Assembly: GCA_016211085.1 (NCBI GenBank)
Contig: JACQSY010000069.1
Location: 1-48,983, forward strand
DNA from: Acidobacteriota bacterium
GTDB lineage: Bacteria > Acidobacteriota > UBA6911 > RPQK01 > JACQSY01
DNA length: 48,983 nucleotides
Reading direction: 5' to 3'
In this document: positions 6,817-17,143 of the stretch, piece by piece
Numbering within the stretch: the first letter of the stretch is position 1
How the letters are laid out: each line of letters starts with the position of its first letter
Notes under the pieces: model-generated
Databases searched by the model: none
Seen by the model: the letters and a program-made list of their open reading frames with translations, nothing else
What the model was told of the DNA's origin: nothing
Translations under genes and position numbers: made by a program

Positions 6817-8088
6817 TTATTCGGTTTCGCGGGAGCCTTGGATTGCTTCGTAAAGAATCTCGACCGGGTGTTGTACAGGAATCTCCACTCCGCGGCGGCG
6901 CAAGCCCCATTGAATCTGAAGAATGCAGCCCGGATTTGCCGTGGCAATTCGTTCGGGGCCTGCACTGAGGAGTTCGCTGATCTTCTGTTCCAGCAGCTGG
7001 TCGGCCATCTGGGGACGAATCAGGTTATAAATGCCGGCGCTTCCGCAACAACGATCCGAATTCGGCGGGCTTAGAAGCTCAAGGCTGGGGACCATCCCCA
7101 GCAGCCGCCGCGGGGGTACGGAAACACGCTGTCCGTGCAAGAGGTGGCAGGCGTCATCGTAGGCGACACGCAGGGGAAAAGGAAGAAACTCCCAGCGCGC
7201 CGCAATGGAATCAAGAAACGAAAGCACGTCCTGAACTTTTGCTGCGAAGCGGCGCGAGTCCTGCGTGTGCAGCAGGTGCTCGTATTCGCGCATGACGGAG
7301 CCGCAGCCGGCGGAGTTGGTGAGGATGGCGTCCACCTCCTGTCTCAGGAAAACCTTGACGTTTTCTGAAGCAAGCTTGAGGGCTGTTTGCTGATCTCCGC
7401 TGTGAATGTGAAGCGCTCCGCAACAGGTTTGCCGTCCGGGCAGCAATACATCGCATCCGGCCCTACGCAGAAGCTCAATCGTGGCGTGATGAACCTGAGG
7501 GAGCAGCACGGGCATGACGCATCCCGTGAGAAAACTGACGCGGTAGCGCCTTTGACCGTAAGCAGGGTAAAAATGCTCGAAACGCCTTGGCGATGGAATT
7601 TCAGGAAGCTGCTGGTTCATTCGCCACAGTGTGGGCTGCACTCCCTTAAGGAGAGCGGCAAGAAGGCGTTGCAAGCCCCACCTTTGGTACAGTCTCACCA
7701 AGCGACCCGCATAAGACATCCTCCTGGGAAACGGTAGGATCTTTTGGAGCAAGAATCTTTGAAAGAAAGGCGGCGGCTTTTCTCCGTAAATACGAGCTTT
7801 CGTCTCGTTCAGCATCAGTTCGTAGCGCACGCCGGAAGGACAGGCGCTTTCGCAGGCTCGGCATCCGAGACAACATTCGAGGTGATCGATCACCTCCGCA
7901 TCGAGTGCGATCGTTCCTTTTCGAAGGCTGTTCATCAAGTAGATTCTTCCCCGAGGCGAGGCAGCTTCGTTACCGAGAACCTGGTAAGTAGGACATTTTG
8001 AAAGGCAGAATCCGCAGTGGATACAGTCAAGATTAACGTCAAAAGGATTTTTGACTCTGGGTTGTACAGGCGTAGGGTTTGAAGACAC
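6817..8088 (-). CDS. glcF: Glycolate oxidase iron-sulfur subunit GlcF
   Basis: The product is 423 residues. Two 4Fe-4S motifs lie near the N terminus, CIHCGFCLSKCP (C22, C25, C28, C32) and CLGCRACESACP (C73, C76, C79, C83). Two cysteine-rich CCG domains follow, with QTCCGALHIHSGD and DRCCGSAGIYN. This is the layout of GlcF, which passes electrons from the flavin subunits of glycolate/lactate-type dehydrogenases to the membrane pool. Its start lies two bases after the glcE stop, so the pair is co-transcribed. No GlcD flavoprotein gene is nearby. Confidence 0.92.
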   Translation of the reverse strand: MSSNPTPVQPRVKNPFDVNLDCIHCGFCLSKCPTYQVLGNEAASPRGRIYLMNSLRKGTIALDAEVIDHLECCLGCRACESACPSGVRYELMLNETKARIYGEKPPPFFQRFLLQKILPFPRRMSYAGRLVRLYQRWGLQRLLAALLKGVQPTLWRMNQQLPEIPSPRRFEHFYPAYGQRRYRVSFLTGCVMPVLLPQVHHATIELLRRAGCDVLLPGRQTCCGALHIHSGDQQTALKLASENVKVFLRQEVDAILTNSAGCGSVMREYEHLLHTQDSRRFAAKVQDVLSFLDSIAARWEFLPFPLRVAYDDACHLLHGQRVSVPPRRLLGMVPSLELLSPPNSDRCCGSAGIYNLIRPQMADQLLEQKISELLSAGPERIATANPGCILQIQWGLRRRGVEIPVQHPVEILYEAIQGSRETE

Positions 8089-8090
8089 GT

Positions 8091-9320
8091 TTAAACTACA
8101 AACCTGCCGGGATTCAGAGTGTTGTTCGGATCAAACGCTTGTTTTATCTTGATCATCAGCTGAAGTGGCTGGGTCACGGGCCCCCAGACGTTAACTCCTT
8201 CTTTAAGCCTCGCGTCGGCTTTAAAAAGAATACTGTACACGCCTTCTGAGATCCATCTTTCCACCCATGGTTTCCAGAGGGGGAAAAAATCATTTCCTTC
8301 GATAAAGCTAAAGATGACTCCGTTGCGAAGATGCCCTGTGATGGCGCCTGTGCCCGGGATTTGCTCGGCGCTGCTCCAGACCTTCTCCAAAGGTCCGATC
8401 GGAGAAATCATTCTCACGATGGAACAGCCGTTCTCTGGCTGAAGCGCCTGGCGGAAATCATTATGCCATTCGTTCCAAAAGCGTTGCTCTTCGGCTTCGT
8501 CCAATAGGACCGCGGCTGGAAACTCCTCCTGGAGTCGGCGGACCTTCCAGGTTACAACGGGGGCTGAATCGAGAAATTGCAGCGCCAGCACCAGTCGGCG
8601 GCCGCTTTGAGAGGCGAGAAAATTAGGGGCGGGCTTGGTTGCTTCCAGAGCGGCGGGCTCGACTGCGTTGCGGACTTCGATGGCGATCCGGATGAGATCT
8701 GCAGAATTTTCAAAGAACAACAGAGCTGTTTTGCTCTGTTCGGGCCGCGGCCGTAGCTTGAAAGTCAGCTTGGTGAGAACTCCAAGACTCCCCATGGATC
8801 CCGCATAAAGCTTGCACAAGTCGTAGCCCGCGACATTCTTGACCACCCTTCCGCCGGCATGGCTGAGAATCCCTTCCGGAAGCAGCGCTTCGATCCCAAT
8901 CAGATAGTCTCTGGGACCTCCCAGGGCTCCCTCATAAGGTCCCGAGAGGCCGGTGGCTACCACCCCGCCTATGGTCGCATGCTGGGCATTGACGGGGAAA
9001 AAAGGCAAATACTGACCTCGGGCCTGCAGGGTGCCTGAGAGTTTCTCGAGCGGGCATCCCGATTCCACCTGAATCGTCAAGTCCTCGGGATTGTATTCAA
9101 GAATGCGATCCCACCTTCTCGTTGAAAGGATGTCGGTCACCCGGGCGGGTTCATTTCCAAGGAACCAGTGACTGCCTCCACCCAGGATCAGAACGGCCGC
9201 CTTTTGACGGTTCTTCTCCACCATCCAGCTTCGGCAGGATTCGACATCCTCGGGTTCAAAAACCGGCGGGGGGATGCGCCCCGGCTGAATCCATTGATAG
9301 GCTTCGTTGATGCTGAGCAT
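8091..9320 (-). CDS. glcE: Glycolate oxidase FAD-binding subunit GlcE
   Basis: The product is 409 residues with a PCMH-type FAD-binding domain. Visible blocks are LGGGSHWFLGN, DLTIQVESGCPLEKL, HATIGGVVATGLSGP, GGRVVKNVAGYDLCKL and GSLGVLTKLTFKLRP, in the order expected for GlcE and related to GlcD. The length is near the upper end for GlcE. It acts with GlcF and normally GlcD to oxidise glycolate to glyoxylate. It is the first gene of the two-gene minus-strand unit. The third subunit must be elsewhere, or this pair serves another flavoprotein. Confidence 0.9.
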   Translation of the reverse strand: MLSINEAYQWIQPGRIPPPVFEPEDVESCRSWMVEKNRQKAAVLILGGGSHWFLGNEPARVTDILSTRRWDRILEYNPEDLTIQVESGCPLEKLSGTLQARGQYLPFFPVNAQHATIGGVVATGLSGPYEGALGGPRDYLIGIEALLPEGILSHAGGRVVKNVAGYDLCKLYAGSMGSLGVLTKLTFKLRPRPEQSKTALLFFENSADLIRIAIEVRNAVEPAALEATKPAPNFLASQSGRRLVLALQFLDSAPVVTWKVRRLQEEFPAAVLLDEAEEQRFWNEWHNDFRQALQPENGCSIVRMISPIGPLEKVWSSAEQIPGTGAITGHLRNGVIFSFIEGNDFFPLWKPWVERWISEGVYSILFKADARLKEGVNVWGPVTQPLQLMIKIKQAFDPNNTLNPGRFVV

Positions 9321-9510
9321 GGTATGTATTTTTCAGCTCCACCCGCTTCGGGCACGGCTTTCGTTCATCAACTCCTCCTCGCTCTTTGACCTCGCCTCAC
9401 AAGCCCTACTCGCAAACGCACGCTTATTGATGCTCCGAGACTAGTATCGACGACGCGTCAAGAAAAGGTTTGAAATTGACCCGTTTACGCGATGGGGGCA
9501 AGATGATGAG

Positions 9511-9858
9511 GTGTCGCGAAACCTGCAAGGCCTACTGGCTTACATGCCGTTGGCCGGCTCGGCTCTTTTGCTGGGCCGCCCAGGCGATCCCGAACTCCGA
9601 TTTCATGCCTGGCAGGGGACGATGCTCTTTTTGACGATAGCCATTCTGGATCTGGCCTTGTGGGTCTTGATGGCAGCTTCTTACCGGGTTTCCTGGTATC
9701 TGGGAGAGGAAGCATTTCAGGGACTGATGTGGATTTACGCTACTGAGCCGGCCCTGTGGCTTTGGTTGGCCTTCCGTGGCTATGGTTTGAAACGAACTTC
9801 GATACCCTGGGTCAGCGGGACAGCCGAGTCTCTGAGCGGTATCAAGGCTTCGCAGTAA
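9511..9858 (+). CDS. Small membrane protein, DUF4870/Tic20-like
   Basis: A 115-residue protein with about three hydrophobic segments. GLLAYMPLAGSALLL is followed by RFHAWQGTMLFLTIAILDLA, a pattern seen in small DUF4870-type membrane proteins where RFHA(W/F)Q follows the first helix; YATEPALWLWLAFRGY then forms the last segment. The start used is GTG 9511; ATG 9544 is an alternative. The role of the family is unknown. It stands alone between glcE and the unknown helical gene on the opposite strand. Confidence 0.6.
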   Translation: MSRNLQGLLAYMPLAGSALLLGRPGDPELRFHAWQGTMLFLTIAILDLALWVLMAASYRVSWYLGEEAFQGLMWIYATEPALWLWLAFRGYGLKRTSIPWVSGTAESLSGIKASQ

Positions 9859-9903
9859 AGGCATTCTTTTTGCAACCGGTGGCCGGCTTCGGAAGTGGCC
9901 GCT

Positions 9904-11211
9904 TTATTCCGGTAGCGCCGTGCTGGCGCTTCCAGAGATTCCTCCCTGGAACTTTCTCAAGACCGCGCGCTTTTCCACCTCTCCAATAAGCGTGGAAAGA
10001 TAAATTTCAAACCGGTGCAGCAGAAAAACGCGTTCTTCTCCTCCCGTGGCTTGCAGCTCTTGGGCAAATTGATCGAAGGTCTGCCAGTCGCGGAACATTA
10101 GAAAATGCATGCTGGCGCCTTGAAACGTCCGCAGCTCCTCATCAAATTGTTCCCAGGCCAGCGGCCCCGGATCCGCCAACGAACGAACGGTTTCACGCAG
10201 GTGTGTCAGATCCGTGAGCAGTTGCAGCGTTTCCTGAAATCGGCGCGTGAGGTCCTCGAAGAGCTCAAATTCATTGAAGCTGGGCTTTAAGACATGAATC
10301 AACTGAAGGAATGAATCTTGAAAAGCGTGATGCAAAAGGCCGCAGGCGTTCTCTACATGACTGTAGACCTCTTCAATCTTCCTTTTGAGTTCGAGGTCGC
10401 GAAGCTCCTGGCTGAAAACCTTCTTGATCTCCAGCTTGAGAGCGCAGCGTGTGCTGTAAATTAAAGTGGCCAGTTCCGGCAGGTAATGATCGAGGTATTT
10501 ACAGGTTTCGTCGAGGTGCTTGAGGAATGCTCGATAGGAATGATAGCACTCGGAAAGCAGGGCAAGCACCTTTCTGCTTTTAAAGTTCCTCCAGATTTCC
10601 TGTTGCAGGTACTTGATGATCGAAATGATGCGGAAAAACTCTTCAAAAACCTGCTCCAGTTGTTCACGTATTCCCTCCATTTCGATGGACGAAAGCAGTT
10701 CCCGCTGAATCAGGTGGTGAGCGCGCCAGTCATAGGATTTCCGTTTCAAGTAAATCTGGGATTCGCTGCGTCGCAGGCGTTCGATTTCATGAAGCAGGAT
10801 CGAGCTCAAGGACTTGAACTCCTGGCGGGAGACTCGAGGCAACCGGATCAGAGCAAGTGCGATGGTTTTGTATTGCTCGAGGAAATTGACAAAGGCGAGA
10901 AATTCATCAATGCGACGGGCGTGGCGACGGTAATCCCGGATCTGCTTTTTCCAGTCTTGCGCCGAATTAAACTGAAGCGAAGGGTCGGCTTCGCGGGCCT
11001 CTTTCATTTCCGATTCAGCCAGGGGACCGGCCAGAGCAATGAGGTCCTGTGCGATTTGCACCGAAGTGCGAACTTCTTCCTGGAAGTCTCGGTCGAGCGG
11101 TAAAGGGATTGTTCTTGAAAAGGGAAGGCCGTTACGACGGTGCAACGCCGCCAGTCCATTGAGCCATAACTCGAACTGATCAAAGCGGCTAAGCACGAAG
11201 AGGTTGCTCAT
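9904..11211 (-). CDS. Unrecognised helical cytoplasmic protein
   Basis: About 435 residues from ATG 11211 (MSNLFVLSRF); upstream in-frame starts would extend it to 11277 with a poor-looking N terminus. I do not recognise a family. The protein is nearly all predicted helix, rich in Glu, Leu, Arg and Phe, with heptad-like stretches (for example SSIEMEGIREQLEQVFEEFF and LKLEIKKVFSQELRDLELKR). There is no signal peptide or membrane segment. The weak AAAAGG before the start is the only ribosome-site candidate. It shares its upstream region with clpB, divergently, so it may be expressed under similar conditions, but that is speculative. Confidence 0.7.
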   Translation of the reverse strand: MSNLFVLSRFDQFELWLNGLAALHRRNGLPFSRTIPLPLDRDFQEEVRTSVQIAQDLIALAGPLAESEMKEAREADPSLQFNSAQDWKKQIRDYRRHARRIDEFLAFVNFLEQYKTIALALIRLPRVSRQEFKSLSSILLHEIERLRRSESQIYLKRKSYDWRAHHLIQRELLSSIEMEGIREQLEQVFEEFFRIISIIKYLQQEIWRNFKSRKVLALLSECYHSYRAFLKHLDETCKYLDHYLPELATLIYSTRCALKLEIKKVFSQELRDLELKRKIEEVYSHVENACGLLHHAFQDSFLQLIHVLKPSFNEFELFEDLTRRFQETLQLLTDLTHLRETVRSLADPGPLAWEQFDEELRTFQGASMHFLMFRDWQTFDQFAQELQATGGEERVFLLHRFEIYLSTLIGEVEKRAVLRKFQGGISGSASTALPE

Positions 11212-11310
11212 TAAGAAACCTTTTACGCGCCTCCGTGGCACAATTTGATGATCTCTATCACACTTTTTCTGGATCATTTAGGATGCGGCGAGGGGCGCAG
11301 CACCTTGATC

Positions 11311-11376
11311 GGAGGCGCGCACGAAGCGCAGCGGAGTAAACGCTTGCGTTTATTGCAGGAGCGATCGTTTTCTCCG
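11311..11376 (+). repeat. Dispersed palindromic repeat, copy 3, 3' end degenerate
   Basis: Starts GGAGGCGCGCACGAAGCGCA, continues AGCGGAGTAAACGCTTGCG, then AGGAGCGATCGTTTTCTCC. It matches the other copies through the central loop but lacks the terminal GCGCCTCC on its right; a GCGCCTCC is found instead at 11227-11234, on the left side. It lies in the divergent promoter region before clpB. Confidence 0.65.
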
Positions 11377-11448
11377 ACATGATCCGCGAATGGATCAGCC
11401 TTGCCTGTGACGAAACCACACTGCGGAAATTCTTTATTGAAATCGGCT

Positions 11449-11479
11449 TTGCTTCGGAGCGAGCGGCATCTTATACAAT
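11449..11479 (+). promoter_or_regulatory. Putative clpB promoter, apparently giving a leaderless transcript
   Basis: TACAAT (11474-11479) resembles a -10 box and lies only six bases before the clpB ATG. TTGCTT (11449-11454) is a weak -35 at 19-bp spacing. A start about seven bases downstream of the -10 would fall on the ATG, and no Shine-Dalgarno is present. No CIRCE inverted repeat is visible. Confidence 0.45.
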
Positions 11480-11485
11480 ACGAGT

Positions 11486-14137
11486 ATGGACATCAATCGC
11501 TTTACGGAAAAAGCGCAGGAAGCACTGGCTGCAGCACAGTCACGCGCCGCGCGCCTGAGTCACCAGCAGGTCGACGTGGAGCACCTGCTGGCTGCACTGC
11601 TGGACCAGGAAGGCGGCCTGGCTTCAACGATTTTAAGCCGAGTGGGTCTCGAACCTGAAGCTTTAAAAAGAGCTGTTGAGAAGGAACTCGAGCGCCTGCC
11701 CAAGGTCAGTGGTCCGTCTGGGGCTCCCCATCAGATTTACGTCACCGCGCGGTTGAATCAGCTCATGGCCGAAACCGAGAATGAGGCTGCGAGACTGAAA
11801 GACGAGTACATTTCAGTCGAACACTTGTTGCTGGTAATGACCGAAGATCGAGGGGCCACGGGTCGGCTCCTCAGGGAGTTCGGACTTACACGGGAGCGTT
11901 TGATGCGCGCCCTGCAGGAAGTGCGTGGTTCTCAGCGGGTCACCTCGCCGAATCCAGAAGCTACCTATGAGGCGCTCGAACGGTACGGAATTGACCTGAC
12001 GCGCCGTGCCGCGCAGGGTAAACTGGATCCGGTTATCGGCCGGGACGAAGAGATTCGCCGTGTGATTCAGGTGCTGTCCCGCCGCACCAAGAACAATCCG
12101 GTGCTCATCGGCGACCCCGGCGTTGGCAAAACCGCCATAGTCGAAGGTCTGGCACAGCGCATAGTCCGAGGCGATGTCCCGGAAGGGCTGAAGAACAAAC
12201 GGGTCGTGTCTCTCGACATGGGAGCGCTGGTGGCAGGAGCCAAGTACCGCGGAGAATTTGAGGAAAGACTCAAGGCGGTCTTGAAGGAAGTGCAGGAGTC
12301 TGAAGGGGACATTATTCTTTTCATTGACGAGTTGCACACCGTGGTGGGGGCGGGACGCGCCGAGGGGAGCATGGACGCCGGCAACCTGCTCAAGCCTATG
12401 CTGGCGCGTGGCGAGTTGCACTGCATTGGCGCCACCACGCTGGACGAATACCGCAAGCACGTCGAAAAGGACGCAGCGCTGGAGCGCCGTTTTCAGCCTG
12501 TCCTGGTAGACCAGCCGAGCGTGGAAGATACCATTTCGATACTGCGCGGTTTGCGGGAGCGCTATGAAGTGCATCATGGCGTGAAGATCAAAGATTCGGC
12601 CATGGTGGCGGCGGCGGTACTTTCCAATCGCTATATCTCAGACCGTTTTCTGCCGGATAAGGCCATTGACCTGGTGGACGAAGCCGCAGCCAAATTGCGG
12701 ACAGAAATTGATTCCATGCCGGCCGAGCTTGATGAGATTTCGCGCCGAATCATGCAGCTGGAGATTGAAAGGGAAGCCTTGCGCAAAGAGACCGACGCTG
12801 CCTCTCAGGAACGTCTTGGCAAATTGGAAAAGGAATTGTCCGATTTGAAATCGGAAGGAGATGCACTGCGCGGCCGGTGGCTGGCTGAAAAAGAGGCGGT
12901 GCAGCGCCTGCGCTCCCTGCGGGAGCAAATTGAAAACACCCGCTTTGAAATCGAGCAGGCAGAGCGGCAATACGACCTGAATCGCGCGGCTGAGCTGAAG
13001 TACGGGAAGATGGCTGATCTGGAGCGGCAACTGCACCGTGAAGAAGAGCGGCTGGAAAAAACCCATTCTCAAGGCCGGTTGCTCAAAGAGGAAGTTGACG
13101 AGGAAGACGTTGCCGAAGTCGTCAGCCGCTGGGCAGGAATTCCCGTAACCAAGCTGATGGAAGGAGAACTCCAGAAGCTCTTGCATCTGGAGGATGAGCT
13201 GCACCGCCGCGTCATTGGTCAGGATGAGGCCGTCACCTCGGTCGCCGAGGCCGTCATTCGGGCACGCTCCGGACTGAAAGATCCCAACCGGCCCATCGGC
13301 AGCTTTATCTTTCTTGGTCCCACTGGAGTCGGCAAAACCGAGCTGGCGAGGGCGCTGGCGGAATTTCTGTTCGATGACGAACGCGCCATGGTACGCATCG
13401 ACATGTCGGAGTACCAGGAAAAGCACACCGTGTCGCGGTTGATCGGCGCTCCTCCCGGATATGTCGGTTTCGAAGAAGGCGGGCAGCTTACCGAAGCAGT
13501 CCGCCGGCATCCTTATTCGGTCATTCTCTTTGACGAGATTGAAAAGGCGCATCATGACGTCTTTAATCTCATGCTGCAAATTCTGGACGACGGGCGTCTG
13601 ACCGACGGCCAGGGACGCACGGTGGATTTTAAAAACACCATCCTTATCATGACCTCCAACATTGGGGGGCACCGCATCCTCGAATACCGTGGCTCTTTTG
13701 AAGATGAGGAATACCAGCGCATGCGGGCGCTGGTTCTGGATGAGATGCGGCGCCATTTTCGGCCTGAGTTTCTCAACCGCATCGATGAGGTCATCGTGTT
13801 CCACACGCTGTCCGAACAGCACCTGAGAGAGATTGTGGACATCCAACTGCGGCGCTTGCGCGCACGTTTGGCTGAGCGTCATATTCAAATTGAGCTCAGT
13901 GACTCCGCGCGGACGCATTTGATCCGGGTAGGCTATGACCCGGTCTATGGAGCACGTCCGCTTAAGCGCGCCATCCAGAAGGAAATAGAGACCCCTTTGG
14001 GACGATTGCTCTTGAAAGGGGAAATCAAAGATCACCACAATGTGATGGTCGATTACGACGCCATGAAGGGTGAACTGAGCTTTAATGCTGTTTCGCAACC
14101 TGTAGCCTCTTCCGAAGTGGCAGCACCGGCCCGGTGA
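11486..14137 (+). CDS. clpB: ATP-dependent disaggregase chaperone ClpB
   Basis: The 883-residue product has the full ClpB layout: Clp N domain (1-145, [14 protein letters not shown] start), first AAA+ with Walker A GDPGVGKT (209-216), a coiled-coil middle domain (about 410-530), second AAA+ with GPTGVGKT (about 610-617), and the C-terminal D2-small domain. The middle domain distinguishes it from ClpA and ClpC. ClpB hexamers thread aggregated proteins apart with DnaK. The canonical N terminus supports ATG 11486 despite the missing ribosome site. The stop codon overlaps the next ATG by one base, so an acyltransferase gene is translated from the same message. Confidence 0.98.
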   Translation: MDINRFTEKAQEALAAAQSRAARLSHQQVDVEHLLAALLDQEGGLASTILSRVGLEPEALKRAVEKELERLPKVSGPSGAPHQIYVTARLNQLMAETENEAARLKDEYISVEHLLLVMTEDRGATGRLLREFGLTRERLMRALQEVRGSQRVTSPNPEATYEALERYGIDLTRRAAQGKLDPVIGRDEEIRRVIQVLSRRTKNNPVLIGDPGVGKTAIVEGLAQRIVRGDVPEGLKNKRVVSLDMGALVAGAKYRGEFEERLKAVLKEVQESEGDIILFIDELHTVVGAGRAEGSMDAGNLLKPMLARGELHCIGATTLDEYRKHVEKDAALERRFQPVLVDQPSVEDTISILRGLRERYEVHHGVKIKDSAMVAAAVLSNRYISDRFLPDKAIDLVDEAAAKLRTEIDSMPAELDEISRRIMQLEIEREALRKETDAASQERLGKLEKELSDLKSEGDALRGRWLAEKEAVQRLRSLREQIENTRFEIEQAERQYDLNRAAELKYGKMADLERQLHREEERLEKTHSQGRLLKEEVDEEDVAEVVSRWAGIPVTKLMEGELQKLLHLEDELHRRVIGQDEAVTSVAEAVIRARSGLKDPNRPIGSFIFLGPTGVGKTELARALAEFLFDDERAMVRIDMSEYQEKHTVSRLIGAPPGYVGFEEGGQLTEAVRRHPYSVILFDEIEKAHHDVFNLMLQILDDGRLTDGQGRTVDFKNTILIMTSNIGGHRILEYRGSFEDEEYQRMRALVLDEMRRHFRPEFLNRIDEVIVFHTLSEQHLREIVDIQLRRLRARLAERHIQIELSDSARTHLIRVGYDPVYGARPLKRAIQKEIETPLGRLLLKGEIKDHHNVMVDYDAMKGELSFNAVSQPVASSEVAAPAR

Positions 14138-15063
14138 TGAAGCACCTGCTCGACTGGCCGGTCTATGTTCTGATTCGCCTTTTTTTGTTCTTGATCGGCC
14201 GCATGCCTGCCATCCTCGCTTACCGGTTTTGCGAGGTCCTCGCCAGGCTGGTCTTCTTACTCGATCGTAAACACTGCAGCATCGGCCTCATCAACTTAAG
14301 TATTGCCTTTCCCGAGCAAAACGAGTCGTGGCGGAAGAAAGTACTGCGGGACAGCTTTGTTCAGATTTCTCATCAACTGGTGGAGCTCAGCCGGCTTCCG
14401 CGTACCAGCGCCGAACAGCTTCGCAGTAAGATCGATTATGAACCCGGACGCGGCCTCGAGAATTACTTGAAAGCTCGCAGCTACAACAAAGGGGTCTTGT
14501 TTATCACCGGGCACGTCAGTGCCTGGGAGTTATTGCCCCTGGCTCATGCCAGCCATGGTTTCCCCCTGAGCTTTACCGTGAGAGACCTGGACAACAAATG
14601 GCTGAATGGGTGGATTAAAAAGCTGCGCAGTCGGGATGGCAACCAGGCCCTCAGCAAGCAAAATTCCATGCGTGCCATCTTGCGTGCTTTGAAAGAAGGA
14701 AAAGACGTGGGATTTTTAATCGACCAGAATGTCCAGAGAAAAGAAGGAGTGTTTGCATCTTTTTTTGGACGGCCTGCTTCCACCATTTCTGCGGTAGCTT
14801 TACTGGCCCGCAGGACCGGAACACCTGTCGTGCCCGGATTTATTTATCCGGACCGAACGCGCGGCCGCTACCGGATTCGGTTTTATCCACCCCTGATGGT
14901 TGATGCCGGCAATGATGAGCAAACCGACGTTCGCCAGAGTACAGCACAGTTTAACCGCTACCTGGAAGAAATCATTCGCGAATATCCTCACTGCTGGTTA
15001 TGGGGCCATCGGCGTTTTCAGGATCAGCCCGATGGAGCGGATATTTACCACTGGACGCGGTGA
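14137..15063 (+). CDS. Lipid A biosynthesis (LpxL/HtrB-type) acyltransferase
   Basis: A 308-residue member of the LpxL/HtrB lysophospholipid acyltransferase family. An N-terminal membrane anchor (about 8-24) precedes the catalytic HX4E motif, GHVSAWE (H126, E131). FLIDQNVQRKEGVFASFFG is the conserved substrate-binding block, and PHCWLWGHRRFQ is the typical C-terminal signature. The family adds secondary acyl chains to lipid A, implying an LPS-bearing outer membrane. The ATG at 14137 shares its A with the clpB stop; a GTG at 14134 is possible. The chaperone-acyltransferase overlap suggests joint expression. Confidence 0.9.
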   Translation: MKHLLDWPVYVLIRLFLFLIGRMPAILAYRFCEVLARLVFLLDRKHCSIGLINLSIAFPEQNESWRKKVLRDSFVQISHQLVELSRLPRTSAEQLRSKIDYEPGRGLENYLKARSYNKGVLFITGHVSAWELLPLAHASHGFPLSFTVRDLDNKWLNGWIKKLRSRDGNQALSKQNSMRAILRALKEGKDVGFLIDQNVQRKEGVFASFFGRPASTISAVALLARRTGTPVVPGFIYPDRTRGRYRIRFYPPLMVDAGNDEQTDVRQSTAQFNRYLEEIIREYPHCWLWGHRRFQDQPDGADIYHWTR

Positions 15064-15182
15064 ACGGGCCATCATGGCGGCACCACAACTCCGGTCGCGG
15101 AGGAACGGTCTTTATGCTTGTGGGGGAGAAGATGTGGAACGCACCCTATCACGGCAAGCCCGCTGCGGCACAGGGCAAGAAT

Positions 15183-15911
15183 CTACCACCCCCCAAACAG
15201 TCTCTCTGCCAGAGGAGGGGGCAAGCCTGCCCGCTCAATTTTCAGGGCAGCAGCTTCAATATCGTAAGGAACCTTTAAGAAATTAATGGTACCCGTCGCG
15301 CTGTCCAGTAAAGCTGCGCTGGCTCTAGGGTCACGGTTTCGCGGCTGCCCCACGGCGCCCGGATTTATAAAAAAGCGAGTCGCTGGTTCTAAAATCATCT
15401 CAGACGGATTTTGAATAAATTGGGAGTCGATTCTCTGGCGGTCAACACAGCGAAACACAATGGGGACGTGCGTATGGCCGAAAAAACAGACGGGCGGTGA
15501 TTGAAAACCTAATAGAGCCTCCACCTGAGCGGCGTTCCAGAGGTACTCATCCTCATCCGCCGGCGAGCCGTGGCAGATCAGATAGTTGCCCTGAACCACC
15601 GGTCCTTTGGGAAGAGTACGAAGATAATTTCGATTTTCTGGAGTGAGAGCGTCAAGAGTCCATAAAGCTGCTTCACGAGCCAGGCGGGAAAACCCCTCGG
15701 GTGGTTCCAGGCCTGAGCAGACCCGGTCGTGATTGCCACGAATCAACACCTGGGGCTGCAGGTCTCGGATTATTTCAACAACCCGATTGGGATCGGCCCC
15801 ATAGCCGACCAGGTCGCCCAGGACCCAGGCGGCCTCAAACGGGGTAGCTTGCAGGATGGTTTGCAGTGCTTCCAGATTACCGTGAATGTCGGACAGGAGC
15901 AGTATCCGCAA
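15183..15911 (-). CDS. Calcineurin-like metallophosphoesterase (YfcE/MJ0936 type)
   Basis: About 242 residues. All metallophosphoesterase motifs are present in order: SDIHGN, GDLVGYG, GNHD, CHGSP and GFGHTH-like FFGHTHVP, giving a two-metal phosphodiesterase or phosphatase centre. Size and order fit the small single-domain YfcE group; the substrate is unknown. The chosen start is TTG 15911 (reading MRILLLSDIHGN); another TTG at 15920 adds three residues but overlaps a -10-like TATACT. It is divergent from gap and convergent with the acyltransferase gene. Confidence 0.85.
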   Translation of the reverse strand: MRILLLSDIHGNLEALQTILQATPFEAAWVLGDLVGYGADPNRVVEIIRDLQPQVLIRGNHDRVCSGLEPPEGFSRLAREAALWTLDALTPENRNYLRTLPKGPVVQGNYLICHGSPADEDEYLWNAAQVEALLGFQSPPVCFFGHTHVPIVFRCVDRQRIDSQFIQNPSEMILEPATRFFINPGAVGQPRNRDPRASAALLDSATGTINFLKVPYDIEAAALKIERAGLPPPLAERLFGGW

Positions 15912-16010
15912 ATGCCGCAAGTATAACCCAAGAACCCGGCAGGCACGAGTGCGAGAGCACCTGAATTTTTCAAGGTTTCAGCCTTGTGCCGGGTGTGGTT
16001 TATTGCATAG

Positions 16011-17072
<1,062 letters not shown>

Positions 17073-17098
17073 GTGGCGCCTCGAGAGACTACTAGATA

Positions 17099-17122
17099 GG
17101 GAGCAGGCTATTGTCTGCTCCC
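17099..17122 (+). promoter_or_regulatory. Perfect 8-bp stem-loop between gap and pgk
   Basis: GGGAGCAG (17099-17106) pairs with CTGCTCCC (17115-17122) around an eight-base loop. No T tract follows, so it is not a clear terminator. It could stabilise the upstream gap message, attenuate pgk, or mark a processing site between the two. Confidence 0.5.
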
Positions 17123-17143
17123 TTCCTCTGTCAGCAACTCAAA

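Noticed and set aside
11380..11485. CIRCE or similar heat-shock operator before clpB
   Set aside because: No TTAGCACTC/GAGTGCTAA-type inverted repeat is present.
11401..11658. An alternative plus-strand frame overlapping the clpB start
   Set aside because: The clpB N terminus from 11486 is canonical; the other frame has no features.
12638..14098. A 486-codon minus-strand open frame opposite clpB
   Set aside because: clpB is unmistakable on the other strand; the antisense frame is a codon-bias shadow.
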